64,000 nucleotides of DNA. Origin: Nocardioides sp. W7 (GTDB taxonomy: Bacteria > Actinomycetota > Actinomycetes > Propionibacteriales > Nocardioidaceae). The translations under genes and the position numbers were made by a program. Positions 1 through 8,760 of the stretch are shown in pieces; position 1 is the stretch's first letter, and each line of letters starts with the position of its first letter. The stretch is taken from assembly GCF_022919075.1 (NCBI RefSeq), contig NZ_CP095078.1, positions 4,464,001 to 4,528,000 of the forward strand, in the 5' to 3' direction. Below the pieces are notes generated by a model. That model had not been told where the DNA came from and did not search any database. It saw nothing but the letters and a program-made list of their open reading frames with translations.

Positions 1-50
1 AGCTCGGGATCAACCCCGAGACGCTGCGCCACTGGGGCAGCCAGGTCGAG
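1..50 (+). mobile_element. IS3-type transposase OrfA fragment (truncated)
   Basis: Reading from base 3, the first 48 bases encode LGINPETLRHWGSQVE. This resembles the second helix region of the N-terminal helix-turn-helix of IS3-family OrfA proteins (typical LGINPETLRxWVRQ). The similarity ends at about base 50, exactly where a dispersed 47-bp repeat begins; the frame then runs on to a stop at 195-197 without transposase-like sequence. No OrfB, DDE domain or inverted repeats follow, so this is the broken end of an element whose remainder lies outside the window. Confidence 0.55.
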
Positions 51-97
51 AGGGTGGATGACCCCGCGTCAGATGTGACACGGCCCACCACCGCGAC
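51..97 (+). repeat. 47-bp dispersed direct repeat, copy 1
   Basis: The segment starting AGGGTGGATGACCCCGCGTC is repeated in the same orientation at 9811-9857 with four mismatches. It starts where transposase similarity stops. The two copies bracket the first secreted phosphoesterase gene and the whole pst operon. It could be an end of an unrecognised element or a recombination scar. Confidence 0.75.
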
Positions 98-283
98 CAC
101 CGAGCACTCCCCCCGTACCGACCGCACACGGGACGCGATCCGCTGCCACTCCCCACACGCGCATGCTCCCCGCCTGGGGGGAGCTACCAGCAGATGATCA
201 GTGCCTACCGCGGCCCCGATCGAACTCCTGGACGTGTGCTGATGGCTACCCTGATCGCCTCGGTCAGCCACGAGTCCGACGAA

Positions 284-313
284 CACCCCCTGTCGCAGGC
301 GCGACAGGGGGTG
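284..313 (-). terminator. Terminator of the secreted phosphoesterase gene
   Basis: A perfect 13-bp stem (284-296 with 301-313) closes a 4-base loop, 33 bp beyond the stop codon at 346-348. There is no marked T-run, which is usual for high-GC actinobacteria. It could also stop transcription arriving from the left. Confidence 0.7.
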
Positions 314-345
314 CCGTGGGAGTTGCGAGCGTGATGGTGCTCGGG

Positions 346-3300
346 TCAGCGGCGGACCCGCTTGCTCCGCAACGGGGCTGAACGTGCCGACTCGTACCCG
401 GCCTTGGTGGCCCGCACGACCACCTTGATCCGGCTGCCGACATCTGCCTTGCCCAGCTTGTAGCGGTTGCTGGTCGCGCTGCGGATCACCTTGGTGCCGC
501 GGTACCAGGTGTACGTCACCTTCGCGCCACCCCAGTCGCCGGGGAGCACCTTCAGCACCGCGCCACGCTTGGCGATCCCCTTGAGCCGGGGCTTGCCGAC
601 CGTGATCCGTCCCGCAGCCACCGCGCCGGTGGCCGCGCTGTCACGGCTCACGGCGACCCGGCCCACCTTGGCGCCGATGACGCGCAGGGTGAGCCTGTGT
701 CCGCGATCGGCCGCCGTGGCGACGTACTGCGCACCCGTGGCTCCGAGGATCGGGCTGCCATCGCGGAGCCACTGGTGGGTGAAGACCGAGCCGGACTCCC
801 ACCCGTCGGTACGAGCCTGCAGCGTGAGACCGACTCGCACCGTGCCGGCGATCCCCGGCGTGGCCGATCCGACGACGGTCGGGACCGGCTCCGGCTCCGG
901 CGTGGTCACCGGAGCGGTGACCACGGAGGAGGCAGCGCTGGTCGCGCTGGTGGACTCGTAGCCCTCGAGGTGACCTGTCACCACCGCCTGGATCCGGGCA
1001 CCCCGGTCGGCCTCGGTGAGTCGGTAGCCACTGGATCGGGCGCCGAGGATCTGGTGCCCGTCGCGCAGCCAGGCGAACGTGACCGTCGTGCCCTCCTGCC
1101 AGGAGCCGGCATCAATCAGCAGCGTGCTGCCGATGGTCGCCTCTCCCGACACCTGGACGGTCGGGGCTGCCTGCACCGCAGACCTCACGGTCGTGCTGGC
1201 GGCACGGACCGTGACCGGTGCCCGGTCCGCCCCGGTCACCGTCGCCTCGACGGCCATGGTGTGGCCGATGTCGGCGGCGGTGATCCGATAGCTGGCTGCC
1301 GTGGCTCCGGGGATCGTCAGTCCGTCGCGCAGCCACTGGTGGCTGACGTCACCACCGACGGCCCAGCCACCGAGCGTCGCGGTCAGCTCCTGCCCGAAGA
1401 CCGGGCTCCCGGAGAGGGCGAACTCGCCACCCGTCACCGTGAACGAGACCGTCTGCACCGCGTCGTTGACCTTCAGGGTCACCGAGCCACTGCCCGGGCG
1501 CAGCGCCGACAGCTCGCCCGAGGTCGGGTCGATGGCGGCCACGGCGTCGCTCGGGGCATCGGCGACCTCACCGACGAACACTCCGTCGGTTCCGCTCCAC
1601 GCGTGGCTCACGGGCCAGGCGACAGGCACCTCACGGGTGTCGTCCTGGAGAACCACCGGCGCGGTGTCGAAGACCTGCCCGACGCCGAGTGCGGTTCCGG
1701 GCGACTGCACGGTCAGCGAGTCCACCCGGGCGTTGACCTCGGAGCTGAGCCAGTCGGCGCCCCGGTCGTCCGTGGCCTCCCACTGTCCCTCTTCGGGGTC
1801 GATGCCGAGCATGGTCCATCCGGTGAAGCCTCCGTCCTCCGGGGTGGAGGCAGGGCCCTTGCCGGAGTTGCCGTTCACCAGGTGCGGCACACCGTCGATA
1901 CGATCGGCGTGGAAGACACCGACGTGGGATCCGACGAAGCCGATCGACTTGCCGGTGTCCGCCCGGAACTCGGTGAGCCAGTCCTCCAGGAGCTCAGCCT
2001 CGTTGCGATCGCCGAGCTGGCTGCCCTTGGTCGGCAACGGGTCGTCGATCGGGTGGTGCTCGAAGACCAACACGCCGGTGATCCTGGGGTCCTCGGCGGC
2101 GTCATCGAATTGCGTGCGCAACGCGCGGACCTGGCTGAAGTCGTCGGCGAGCTTGCCGGTGGTGGTGTTCAGCGTGATCAACCGGGTGTGGTTGAGATCG
2201 AAGGTGTGGTTGGTGGCACCGAACTCATCCTTGAAGTTCGTGATCGCCCCGCCCATCACTTCGTGGTTGCCCGGCACGTAGTACCAGGGGAAGCCCACGC
2301 CACCCAGTTCCTCGTCGAGGATCGAGCGAGCCAGATCGAAGTCGGCAGGAGAGGCTTCGTCGACGAAGTCTCCGTTGATGATCAACACGTCGGGCTTCTC
2401 GGCCACGATCTCGCGCAGCGCATCCCGAGCACCGGCCACAGCGCCACTGTTGGGGTCGCGAGCGACGAACTGGGCGTCCGACATGACCGCGACCCGCAGC
2501 GGCGACTGGTCAGTGCCACCGGTGCTGGTCACCAGCGGATCCTGCACCGGCTCGACCACCGGGGCGGTGACCCCGTCCGGCGGCAGGTAGGCGTAGATCT
2601 TGGAGAACTCCATCGACCCGGTGTACTGCTTGGCCGCCACCGTCTCGAGGATCCGGATGCGCTCGAGCTTGAGCGGGAAGGAGAACGAGCTGGGGACGAC
2701 GAAGTCCTTGCGCTCCCAACCGGTCCAGGTGGCGTACAACGAGGTGGGAGCGCCGTTCTCGTCGGCACCGTCGAGCCAGTTGCGTACGCCGTTGGCCTGC
2801 ATCACCTGCAGACGTAGCAAGGAGCCGTTCCCGTCGCCCTTGACCCAGACCGAGAGCTTCTGCGGGCGGCCCGGGATGTCGATCCCTCCCGAGCCACCGG
2901 TCACCGCGCCGGGCGCAACGGCGTACCGGCCCCGGGTGCCGGTGGACTGGGTGAAGTCGTAGTTGAGCTTGATGCTGGGTTGCCCGTCGTGACCGTCACC
3001 GGCCCCGATGCTGCCCGTGGGAGCCCGGTCCTGCGCCGTGGTCCACTGACTGATGTCGCTGAAGTCGTCGATCAGACGGACCTCGAGTGGGACAGCCACC
3101 GCGACCTCGGCGACCAGGTCGCCGTGGGAGAAGCGGAGGGTCGCGGTGCCCGTGTCGCCGATGGCGGTGACGGTGAAGCGACCGTCGGCGGTGGGCTCAA
3201 CCTTGAACACGTCGGGCGACGGGTTGTCCACCGTCAGATCTCCCGCCTCGACCAGTGCGGTGAACCCGAGGGCGTCACGGCCGGTGAAGGAGAGGGTCTC

Positions 3301-4884
3301 GCTGGCACCCTCCTTCTCCAGGTTCACCACGTTGTGGTTCACCGTGAGAGCGGTCGGAGCGCCCAGGACCTGCACCGTGCTGACACCCATTGCGACGCCG
3401 CGGCGGGCGCGCACCTTCACCGTGCCGGTCTTGCGGCCCGCCACCACACCGTCGCCGACTCGGGCGACGTCGGTGTCGGAGCTGCTCCAGGACGCAGGCG
3501 CCTGGTCGACAGGTGATCCGGTCTCGTCGTGGCCGCGGCCCACCATGGTCCGGTGGAATCCGGCGAAGACCCGGTCGGCGTTCTCGGTGTCGGATGCGGG
3601 CGCAACGGCGTACCCCTCGAGCTCGCCGGAGCCCGGCGCGGCGAGCACCAGGCCCATGCCGTCGCCGTCGTGCCGCTCGAAGCCGTCCGATGGACTGTTG
3701 GCGATGGTGGTGGAGGTGTCACCGACACGCCGGATGTTCATCTGGCTCGAACCGCCGCCGTCGGCGTTGATCGCGTCGTCGATACCCAGGTCCAGCATCA
3801 GCCGGCCCATCTCGGTGAAGCCCATGCCCTTGGCCACGGCGACGCGCCCGTCGACGACCACGAAGTACGCGGTCCGGCGGTCGGAACTGAACCCGATCAT
3901 GGTGCGGGGGTTGACCCCGGAGAAGTACTCCTGGCTCGCGTCGAACGGCAGTGCCACGCCGTCACGCACCAGAGGGTGCCAGGCACCGCCGGCCTCGGCC
4001 ACGTTCAGGTTGGCGTCGTCGACGGAGTAGGAGATCGTGACTCGATCCCCGGTCGCCAGCTGCTTGAGTCGGTTCGCCGCTGCCGAGCCGTCGGCTGCCA
4101 CCAGCGCCTGCACGCCTTCCGCCAGCTGGCCCTCGCCGACGGTGTCGGAGACGGACGTGACCTTGCCCTGAGCGTCGAGCACCACCTCGACGCCGGCGGC
4201 GGGGCCGCTGAGCGCGCGTGCTCGGGAGAACTCGCCCCACTGGCTGTTGTAGACCGACAGGCCGTTCGTCGGAGCGCTGGACACGTTGATGCCGGTGATC
4301 TGGACAGCAGTGTCGTCGGCGAATCTCGCCGATCCGACGAGGGCCAGATTGACCAACGCACCCAGCCCGTCCTTGGTCATCCCGACCGATGCAGAGGCGT
4401 CGGGGTTGCCGGACTTGATGATCTTGCCGTCCCGGACACCCCATCCAGCTGCGGCACCGGAGTTGTTGATGTCGAACCGGTCCAGGTTCACCCCGGCCAC
4501 CGCTGCGCTGGACTCGGTCAACTCCGTGACCGTGCTCCCGCGCCCGGCCACGGTCGGGGGCGTCAAGTACTTCATCTTGACCGTGCTGTCGGAGAGCTCT
4601 GCCTTGAGCACGTTGATCTGCTGCCACCCGTCGGGGCCCAGTCGTTCCCACTCCACGTGGGTGAGGCCAGGAGCCACCTGCTCGGTGCTGAGGTCGTTGA
4701 TCACCGCGGTGCCACCGCGGTCGAGGTTCATCCCCTCCACGACGATGGGCGCGCCGGCCGTGTCGGCAGCGTTCGCGAAAGGAGCCATCGCGACGCTCGC
4801 CGCGATGCCTGTGGTGAAGATGGCCAATCCGGCCACGGTGGCTGCAGCGGTCTCAGCGCCGCGCCGTCGTGCCTGTCTTGTCAC
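346..4884 (-). CDS. Secreted phosphodiester glycosidase / metallophosphoesterase with Ig-like repeats
   Basis: This 1512-aa secreted protein has two phosphoester-active parts. The GTG start at 4884 is chosen because AGAAGGA lies about 8 bases upstream; an in-frame upstream ATG lacks such a site. Residues 1 to about 40 form a signal peptide (RRR, hydrophobic core, cleavage near ANA-AD). Residues 120-390 resemble the NAGPA/DUF2233 phosphodiester glycosidase family, with GWGVRDGK and the DGGGSS signature near 375. An Ig-like Big2 segment and a jelly-roll-like region follow. A calcineurin-type metallophosphoesterase starts near 798 with SDAQF, NGDFVDE, GNHE and a later EHHP. The C-terminal 370 residues are four Ig-like repeats (WLRDG...Y...AADxG) ending in RSKRVRR, probably wall- or substrate-binding. 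Being beside pst suggests release of phosphate from extracellular phosphodiesters. The substrate is unknown. Confidence 0.85.
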   Translation of the reverse strand: MTRQARRRGAETAAATVAGLAIFTTGIAASVAMAPFANAADTAGAPIVVEGMNLDRGGTAVINDLSTEQVAPGLTHVEWERLGPDGWQQINVLKAELSDSTVKMKYLTPPTVAGRGSTVTELTESSAAVAGVNLDRFDINNSGAAAGWGVRDGKIIKSGNPDASASVGMTKDGLGALVNLALVGSARFADDTAVQITGINVSSAPTNGLSVYNSQWGEFSRARALSGPAAGVEVVLDAQGKVTSVSDTVGEGQLAEGVQALVAADGSAAANRLKQLATGDRVTISYSVDDANLNVAEAGGAWHPLVRDGVALPFDASQEYFSGVNPRTMIGFSSDRRTAYFVVVDGRVAVAKGMGFTEMGRLMLDLGIDDAINADGGGSSQMNIRRVGDTSTTIANSPSDGFERHDGDGMGLVLAAPGSGELEGYAVAPASDTENADRVFAGFHRTMVGRGHDETGSPVDQAPASWSSSDTDVARVGDGVVAGRKTGTVKVRARRGVAMGVSTVQVLGAPTALTVNHNVVNLEKEGASETLSFTGRDALGFTALVEAGDLTVDNPSPDVFKVEPTADGRFTVTAIGDTGTATLRFSHGDLVAEVAVAVPLEVRLIDDFSDISQWTTAQDRAPTGSIGAGDGHDGQPSIKLNYDFTQSTGTRGRYAVAPGAVTGGSGGIDIPGRPQKLSVWVKGDGNGSLLRLQVMQANGVRNWLDGADENGAPTSLYATWTGWERKDFVVPSSFSFPLKLERIRILETVAAKQYTGSMEFSKIYAYLPPDGVTAPVVEPVQDPLVTSTGGTDQSPLRVAVMSDAQFVARDPNSGAVAGARDALREIVAEKPDVLIINGDFVDEASPADFDLARSILDEELGGVGFPWYYVPGNHEVMGGAITNFKDEFGATNHTFDLNHTRLITLNTTTGKLADDFSQVRALRTQFDDAAEDPRITGVLVFEHHPIDDPLPTKGSQLGDRNEAELLEDWLTEFRADTGKSIGFVGSHVGVFHADRIDGVPHLVNGNSGKGPASTPEDGGFTGWTMLGIDPEEGQWEATDDRGADWLSSEVNARVDSLTVQSPGTALGVGQVFDTAPVVLQDDTREVPVAWPVSHAWSGTDGVFVGEVADAPSDAVAAIDPTSGELSALRPGSGSVTLKVNDAVQTVSFTVTGGEFALSGSPVFGQELTATLGGWAVGGDVSHQWLRDGLTIPGATAASYRITAADIGHTMAVEATVTGADRAPVTVRAASTTVRSAVQAAPTVQVSGEATIGSTLLIDAGSWQEGTTVTFAWLRDGHQILGARSSGYRLTEADRGARIQAVVTGHLEGYESTSATSAASSVVTAPVTTPEPEPVPTVVGSATPGIAGTVRVGLTLQARTDGWESGSVFTHQWLRDGSPILGATGAQYVATAADRGHRLTLRVIGAKVGRVAVSRDSAATGAVAAGRITVGKPRLKGIAKRGAVLKVLPGDWGGAKVTYTWYRGTKVIRSATSNRYKLGKADVGSRIKVVVRATKAGYESARSAPLRSKRVRR

Positions 4885-4955
4885 TACGTTCGTCCTTCTG
4901 TGGTCCGAGTGCCGACACCGGGCGGTGAAGCCGCTCGCAGCCAAGACAGGTAAAG

Positions 4956-4972
4956 AGGCCTCTGAGAGGCCT
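4956..4972. promoter_or_regulatory. 17-bp perfect palindrome upstream of the phosphoesterase gene
   Basis: AGGCCTCT, a single G, then AGAGGCCT form a perfect inverted repeat 72 bp upstream of the GTG start at 4884. Its position in the leader/promoter region suggests an operator. No PHO-box-like GTTCA repeat is visible in this interval, so control may differ from that of the pst operon. Confidence 0.4.
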
Positions 4973-5008
4973 ATCGGTGGATCTCAGACGAACGCGGACG
5001 GTCCGAAA

Positions 5009-5042
5009 GCGACGGCCCCGGTCGTAGGACCGGGGCCGTCGC
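5009..5042 (-). terminator. Strong hairpin terminator
   Basis: A perfect 15-bp stem (5009-5023 with 5028-5042) with a GTAG loop lies 13 bp after the stop of the C-terminal remnant at 5056. It would end transcription coming from the pst operon and regulator gene, and insulate the phosphoesterase promoter. Confidence 0.75.
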
Positions 5043-5055
5043 ACTCGTGGGTCGC

Positions 5056-5124
5056 CTACCTCCTGACCCGCAGCTTGAACACGCGGCTGCTGGACCTGTA
5101 GTCGGCGTCACCGCGGTACGTCAT
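5056..5124 (-). pseudogene. C-terminal remnant of a lost Ig-repeat secreted protein
   Basis: On the minus strand, 22 codons ending in TAG at 5056-5058 read MTYRGDADYRSSS then RVFKLRVRR. This is the typical last strand of a bacterial Ig-like domain, with the same basic Arg-rich end as the two large secreted proteins in this window (RSKRVRR, TKIRRR). The frame upstream of it is not protein-like, and a perfect terminator follows at once. I read it as the tail and terminator of a deleted gene. A chance reading of 22 codons cannot be excluded. Confidence 0.45.
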
Positions 5125-5222
5125 TGCCGACCGGGTGGTCGGTGGCCGTCGTACTGCTGGTGGCCGCTCTGACGGTCAGCGCGGCCGCCGAGGCCGCCAC
5201 CGGCACCCGGCGGCACTGCCCG

Positions 5223-5990
5223 CTAGGAGCCGAGCGTCAGCGAGTAGCCCCGGCCCCGGATCCTGCGGATGCGTGCGATCCCCTGCAGTCGGTTGCGCAG
5301 CCGCGCCACGTGCACCGAGATCGTGTTGTCGGCCGGACCGGCGTGCGTGTCGCCCCAGAGCGAGAGGCGCAGCTCGTCGTTGCTCAAGACCTCCGGCGCG
5401 CTGTACATCAGCGTGCGGAGCAGCTCGAACTCCTTCAACGGAAGATCGGCGATCCGCTCGCCGTTGATGCGGACGAGGTAGGCCCGAGTATCGAGCTCGA
5501 TGGGACCGAACGAGACCTTCGCGTGGTCGTCGAAGCTGTTGCCGGACTTGTCCAGGATGTCCCAGACCGTCTCCGCGGTGTAGGGACGAGTCATGGCGGC
5601 GCCGGCGCCCGCCAGCAGCAGCGGTCCGGCCTCCGGAGCATCCGCTCGATCCAGCGCGGCGACCACGAACGTCGGGCCGTACTCGCGCACTTTCCGGACG
5701 AAGTCCACCGCGGGCAGGCCCGGTGTCTCCGGCGCCACGACGACGGCTGTCGGTCGGAGGCGACCGAACTCGATCAACGCGTCGAGCGTGGAGCCCACGC
5801 AGGTCACGTGCACCCCACGGGTCGACATGTCCTCGGCCAGCTGCTCGTGGTCGACGAACGGGTCGACCACCAGGAGCTGGGCCCCTGTCGCCTCGGTCCA
5901 GTGCTGGTTCGAGGCTCGGGCCCCCGCCTGGCGTGGCGGAAGCTCCTGCTCGCGCTCCGCGAGCGGGAGCATCCCGAGTTCTGCGGTCAT
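5223..5990 (-). CDS. OmpR/PhoB-type winged-helix regulator with degenerate receiver
   Basis: This 255-aa protein lies 11 bp downstream of pstB on the same strand, so it is probably the last gene of the pst operon. Residues about 37-140 have the length and pattern of a receiver domain (LLVVDPFVDHEQLAEDM), but where the phosphoacceptor Asp is expected the sequence reads AVVVAPETPGL, without an aspartate. Residues 155-252 are a clear OmpR-type winged helix, with LPLKEFELLRTLM, the NTISVHVARLRNRL recognition region and the RGRGYSL wing. It may be a phosphorylation-independent regulator of phosphate genes. No partner histidine kinase gene and no phoU are in the window. Confidence 0.8.
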   Translation of the reverse strand: MTAELGMLPLAEREQELPPRQAGARASNQHWTEATGAQLLVVDPFVDHEQLAEDMSTRGVHVTCVGSTLDALIEFGRLRPTAVVVAPETPGLPAVDFVRKVREYGPTFVVAALDRADAPEAGPLLLAGAGAAMTRPYTAETVWDILDKSGNSFDDHAKVSFGPIELDTRAYLVRINGERIADLPLKEFELLRTLMYSAPEVLSNDELRLSLWGDTHAGPADNTISVHVARLRNRLQGIARIRRIRGRGYSLTLGS

Positions 5991-6001
5991 GCGACGGTCT
6001 C

Positions 6002-6892
6002 TCAGCCGAAGCGACCCGAGATGTAGTCCTCGGTGCGCTTGTCAGAGGGGTTGGAGAACATCCGGCCGGTCTTGTCGAACTCGACGAGGAGACCGGTGCG
6101 GTTGCCCGTGGTCTCGTCGGGCCGTGCGGTGAAGAACGCCGTACGGTCCGAGACCCGGGCGGCCTGCTGCATGTTGTGGGTGACGATGATGATCGTGTAG
6201 TCGCTGCGCAGCTCGACCATCAGGTCCTCGATGCGGGCGGTGGCGATCGGGTCGAGGGCCGAGCACGGCTCGTCCATCAAGATCACGTCCGGCCTGGTGG
6301 CGATGGTCCGGGCGATACAGAGCCGCTGCTGCTGGCCGCCGGAGAGGCCGTACGCCGACTGCTTCAGCTTGTCCTTGACCTCATCCCACAGCGCCGCTCC
6401 GCGGAGCGCCTCCTCGACCAGGTCGTCCATGTTGTCGACCTTCATGCCCGTGACCCGGGGGCCGTAGGCGATGTTGTCGTAGATCGACTTGGGGAACGGG
6501 TTCGGCTTCTGGAAGACCATCCCGATGGCGGTGCGGACGGCGATCGGGTCGATGCCGCGACCGTAGATGTTCTGGCCGTGGTAGGTCACCTCACCCTCGA
6601 CGCGGGCTCCGCTGACCAGGTCGTTCATCCGGTTCAGGCAGCGCAGCACCGTGGACTTGCCACAGCCCGAGGGCCCGATCAGGGCGGTGATCTCGTTCTT
6701 GCCGAACGAGAGGTTGACGTCGTGGACCGCGTGGAAGTCCCCGTAGTAGACGTTGAGCTTCAGCGCCTCCATCACCGGGTCCGGGGGCATCTCGGGCAGA
6801 TTGCGCTCGGCCTCCTGGTGGGCGGAGGACAGGCTGCCGATCTCGACGCCGTCCACCGGACGGGTCGAGGTGGTCGCGGGGTGCGTGGACAT
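6002..6892 (-). CDS. pstB: Phosphate ABC transporter ATP-binding protein PstB
   Basis: This 296-aa cytoplasmic ATPase energises high-affinity phosphate import. It shows Walker A GPSGCGKST, the signature LSGGQQQR, Walker B VILMDEPCSALDP and the switch His in THNMQQA. The family-typical KLNVYYGDFHAVHDVNL starts near residue 45, after a 40-residue N-terminal extension that is longer than usual. The ATG at 6892 has GGAG 7 bases upstream and starts 8 bp after the pstA stop. It is the fourth gene of pstSCAB. Confidence 0.97.
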   Translation of the reverse strand: MSTHPATTSTRPVDGVEIGSLSSAHQEAERNLPEMPPDPVMEALKLNVYYGDFHAVHDVNLSFGKNEITALIGPSGCGKSTVLRCLNRMNDLVSGARVEGEVTYHGQNIYGRGIDPIAVRTAIGMVFQKPNPFPKSIYDNIAYGPRVTGMKVDNMDDLVEEALRGAALWDEVKDKLKQSAYGLSGGQQQRLCIARTIATRPDVILMDEPCSALDPIATARIEDLMVELRSDYTIIIVTHNMQQAARVSDRTAFFTARPDETTGNRTGLLVEFDKTGRMFSNPSDKRTEDYISGRFG

Positions 6893-6900
6893 GACGTCTC

Positions 6901-7809
6901 CTACCAGGATCGCTGGAACTTGTTGCGGATGACGATGGCGAGCGCGTTCAGCCCGAGGATCATCACGAGCAGGACGATGATGGCCGCGGAGGCGGCGACC
7001 CGGAACTCTTCTTGCGACTGCGAGGTCAGGTTGTAGATCTGGATCGGCAGCGCCGTGACCTCGCTCAGCAGCCCCTCGGGATCGAAGCGGACGCCGACCC
7101 CGATGCCGACGATGATCAGCGGCGCCGCTTCACCGATCGCCCGGGAGAGACCGAGGATGGTGCCGGTCGCGATGCCGGGGATGGCCGAGGGCAGCGTCTG
7201 GCGCCAGGTGGTCTGCCAGACCGTCGCACCGAGGGCGAGCGAGCCGTGACGGATCTCGCGTGGCACGGCTCGGACGGCCTCGCGGGTGGTGATGATGATG
7301 ACCGGCAGGATCAGCAACGCCAGGGCGACGGCGCCTCCGAGCACGATGCCGGTGCGCTCGAAGCCGAGCAGCGACATCACGGCGACCGCGAGAAGGCCGT
7401 AGACGATCGACGGCACCGCGGCGAGGTTCTGCAGGTTCACCTCGATGAACCGGTTCCACCAGCGGTCCTTGTCGGCGAACTCCTCGAGATGGAGCGCCGC
7501 AGCGATCCCCAGGGGTACGGCGAGCAGCGCCGTGAACAGCATGATCCACAGCGAGCCGAGGATGCCGGCCCGGAAGCCGGTCTCCTCGGGTCGCACTCGG
7601 GAGGCGTAGTCGGTCAGGAGCGCCGCGTCGAAGCGGGACGAGCCCTCGATGGCGACGTCGATGATCAATACCAGCAGGACCATCACCCCGAAGAACAGCG
7701 AGAACCACAGTCCCACCAGGAAGATGAGCGAGCCGAGGTTGCGGTCCTTGCTCCGGCCCGTGGAGAGGCCGGCGGTGACGTCGCGGGCGGTCGTTGCAGC
7801 GATGCTCAT
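6901..7809 (-). CDS. pstA: Phosphate ABC transporter permease PstA
   Basis: This is a 302-aa inner-membrane permease with about six hydrophobic segments and the binding-protein-dependent permease EAA-like loop (ATVWQTTWRQTLPSAIPGI, then LSRAIGEAAPLI). The N-terminal 25 residues are hydrophilic. Its ATG shares one base with the pstC stop (TGATG), so translation is probably coupled. It pairs with PstC to form the phosphate channel. Confidence 0.96.
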   Translation of the reverse strand: MSIAATTARDVTAGLSTGRSKDRNLGSLIFLVGLWFSLFFGVMVLLVLIIDVAIEGSSRFDAALLTDYASRVRPEETGFRAGILGSLWIMLFTALLAVPLGIAAALHLEEFADKDRWWNRFIEVNLQNLAAVPSIVYGLLAVAVMSLLGFERTGIVLGGAVALALLILPVIIITTREAVRAVPREIRHGSLALGATVWQTTWRQTLPSAIPGIATGTILGLSRAIGEAAPLIIVGIGVGVRFDPEGLLSEVTALPIQIYNLTSQSQEEFRVAASAAIIVLLVMILGLNALAIVIRNKFQRSW

Positions 7810-8738
7810 CAGTACTCCTGCCGGAATCGGCGGACGAGGGCGATGCTGATGATGTTGATGACCAGCGTGATCACGAACAGCAGCAGGCCGACCGCGAAGA
7901 GGTTGTTGTACTGGATGGAGCCGACGGGGTTCTCGCCGCCCGCGGTCTGGGCCATGAAGCCGGTCATGGCCTGCATGCCATCGCGGGGATCCAGGCTGAG
8001 GTTCTTCTGGGCGCCGGCGGCCAGGGCGACGATCATCGTCTCCCCCACGGCCCGGGACAGGCCCAGCACGATCGCGGCGGCCACGCCCGACAGCGCGGCG
8101 GGAAGAACGACCCGCAGCGTGGTCTGCATCCGGTTGGCGCCCATGGCGAGCGAGCCCTGCCGCAGCGCGTGCGGCACGGCCGAGAGCGCGTCCTCGGACA
8201 GCGAGGCGATGGTGGGCACGATCATGACGCCCAGCACCAGGCCCGCGGACAGCACGTTGGTGAAGTTGACCTCGATGCCGAGAAGGTCCTGCAGCAGCGT
8301 CGGCGTCACGAAGGTCAGGGCGAAGAAGCCGTAGACGACCGAGGGGATGCCCGCCAGGAGCTCCACCGTCGGCTTGAGGATCCGACGGGCACGTGGCGAG
8401 GCGTACTCCGAGAGGTACATCGCCGCGCCCAGGCCGAGCGGGATCGCGACGACGAGCGCGATGAACGTGACCCAGGCGGTGCCCGCGACGAGCGGGAGGA
8501 CGGCGAACTCGCCCTCGGTGGCGAAGAAGTCACCGAACGGGACCTCGCGGAAGAACTCCACCACGGGTTCGATCAGGGCCGCGATGATCCCGATGGTGAT
8601 CGCGACCGAGAGGAGGGCCGCGGTCAGCAGCAGCGCCTTGATGACGGCCTCGAGGGGCCGGGGCTTGCGCCCCAGATCCGGGACGCCGGGCAGGCCCGTC
8701 CCGGAGGACGGGCCTGCGCCGGTGGTCGTGATGCTCAT
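7809..8738 (-). CDS. pstC: Phosphate ABC transporter permease PstC
   Basis: This is a 309-aa membrane permease with about six transmembrane segments. The conserved loop GANRMQTTLRVVLPAALSGV followed by LSRAVGETMIVALAAG is typical of PstC. The start codon at 8738 is 22 bp downstream of the pstS stop, and the minus-strand leader CCCGAAAGG supplies a weak ribosome site. Second gene of the operon, overlapping pstA by one base. Confidence 0.96.
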   Translation of the reverse strand: MSITTTGAGPSSGTGLPGVPDLGRKPRPLEAVIKALLLTAALLSVAITIGIIAALIEPVVEFFREVPFGDFFATEGEFAVLPLVAGTAWVTFIALVVAIPLGLGAAMYLSEYASPRARRILKPTVELLAGIPSVVYGFFALTFVTPTLLQDLLGIEVNFTNVLSAGLVLGVMIVPTIASLSEDALSAVPHALRQGSLAMGANRMQTTLRVVLPAALSGVAAAIVLGLSRAVGETMIVALAAGAQKNLSLDPRDGMQAMTGFMAQTAGGENPVGSIQYNNLFAVGLLLFVITLVINIISIALVRRFRQEY

Positions 8739-8760
8739 GAGAGCCGGGTGACCTTTCGGG

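Noticed and set aside
1..345. Complete insertion sequence at the left edge
   Set aside because: Only about 16 codons of transposase-like sequence are present; no terminal inverted repeats or DDE domain can be seen.
697..2817. Long open frame (706 codons) on the plus strand opposite the phosphoesterase gene
   Set aside because: It is Arg/Gly/Asp-rich without any domain pattern. It is the antisense shadow of a high-GC gene whose minus-strand reading has clear domains.
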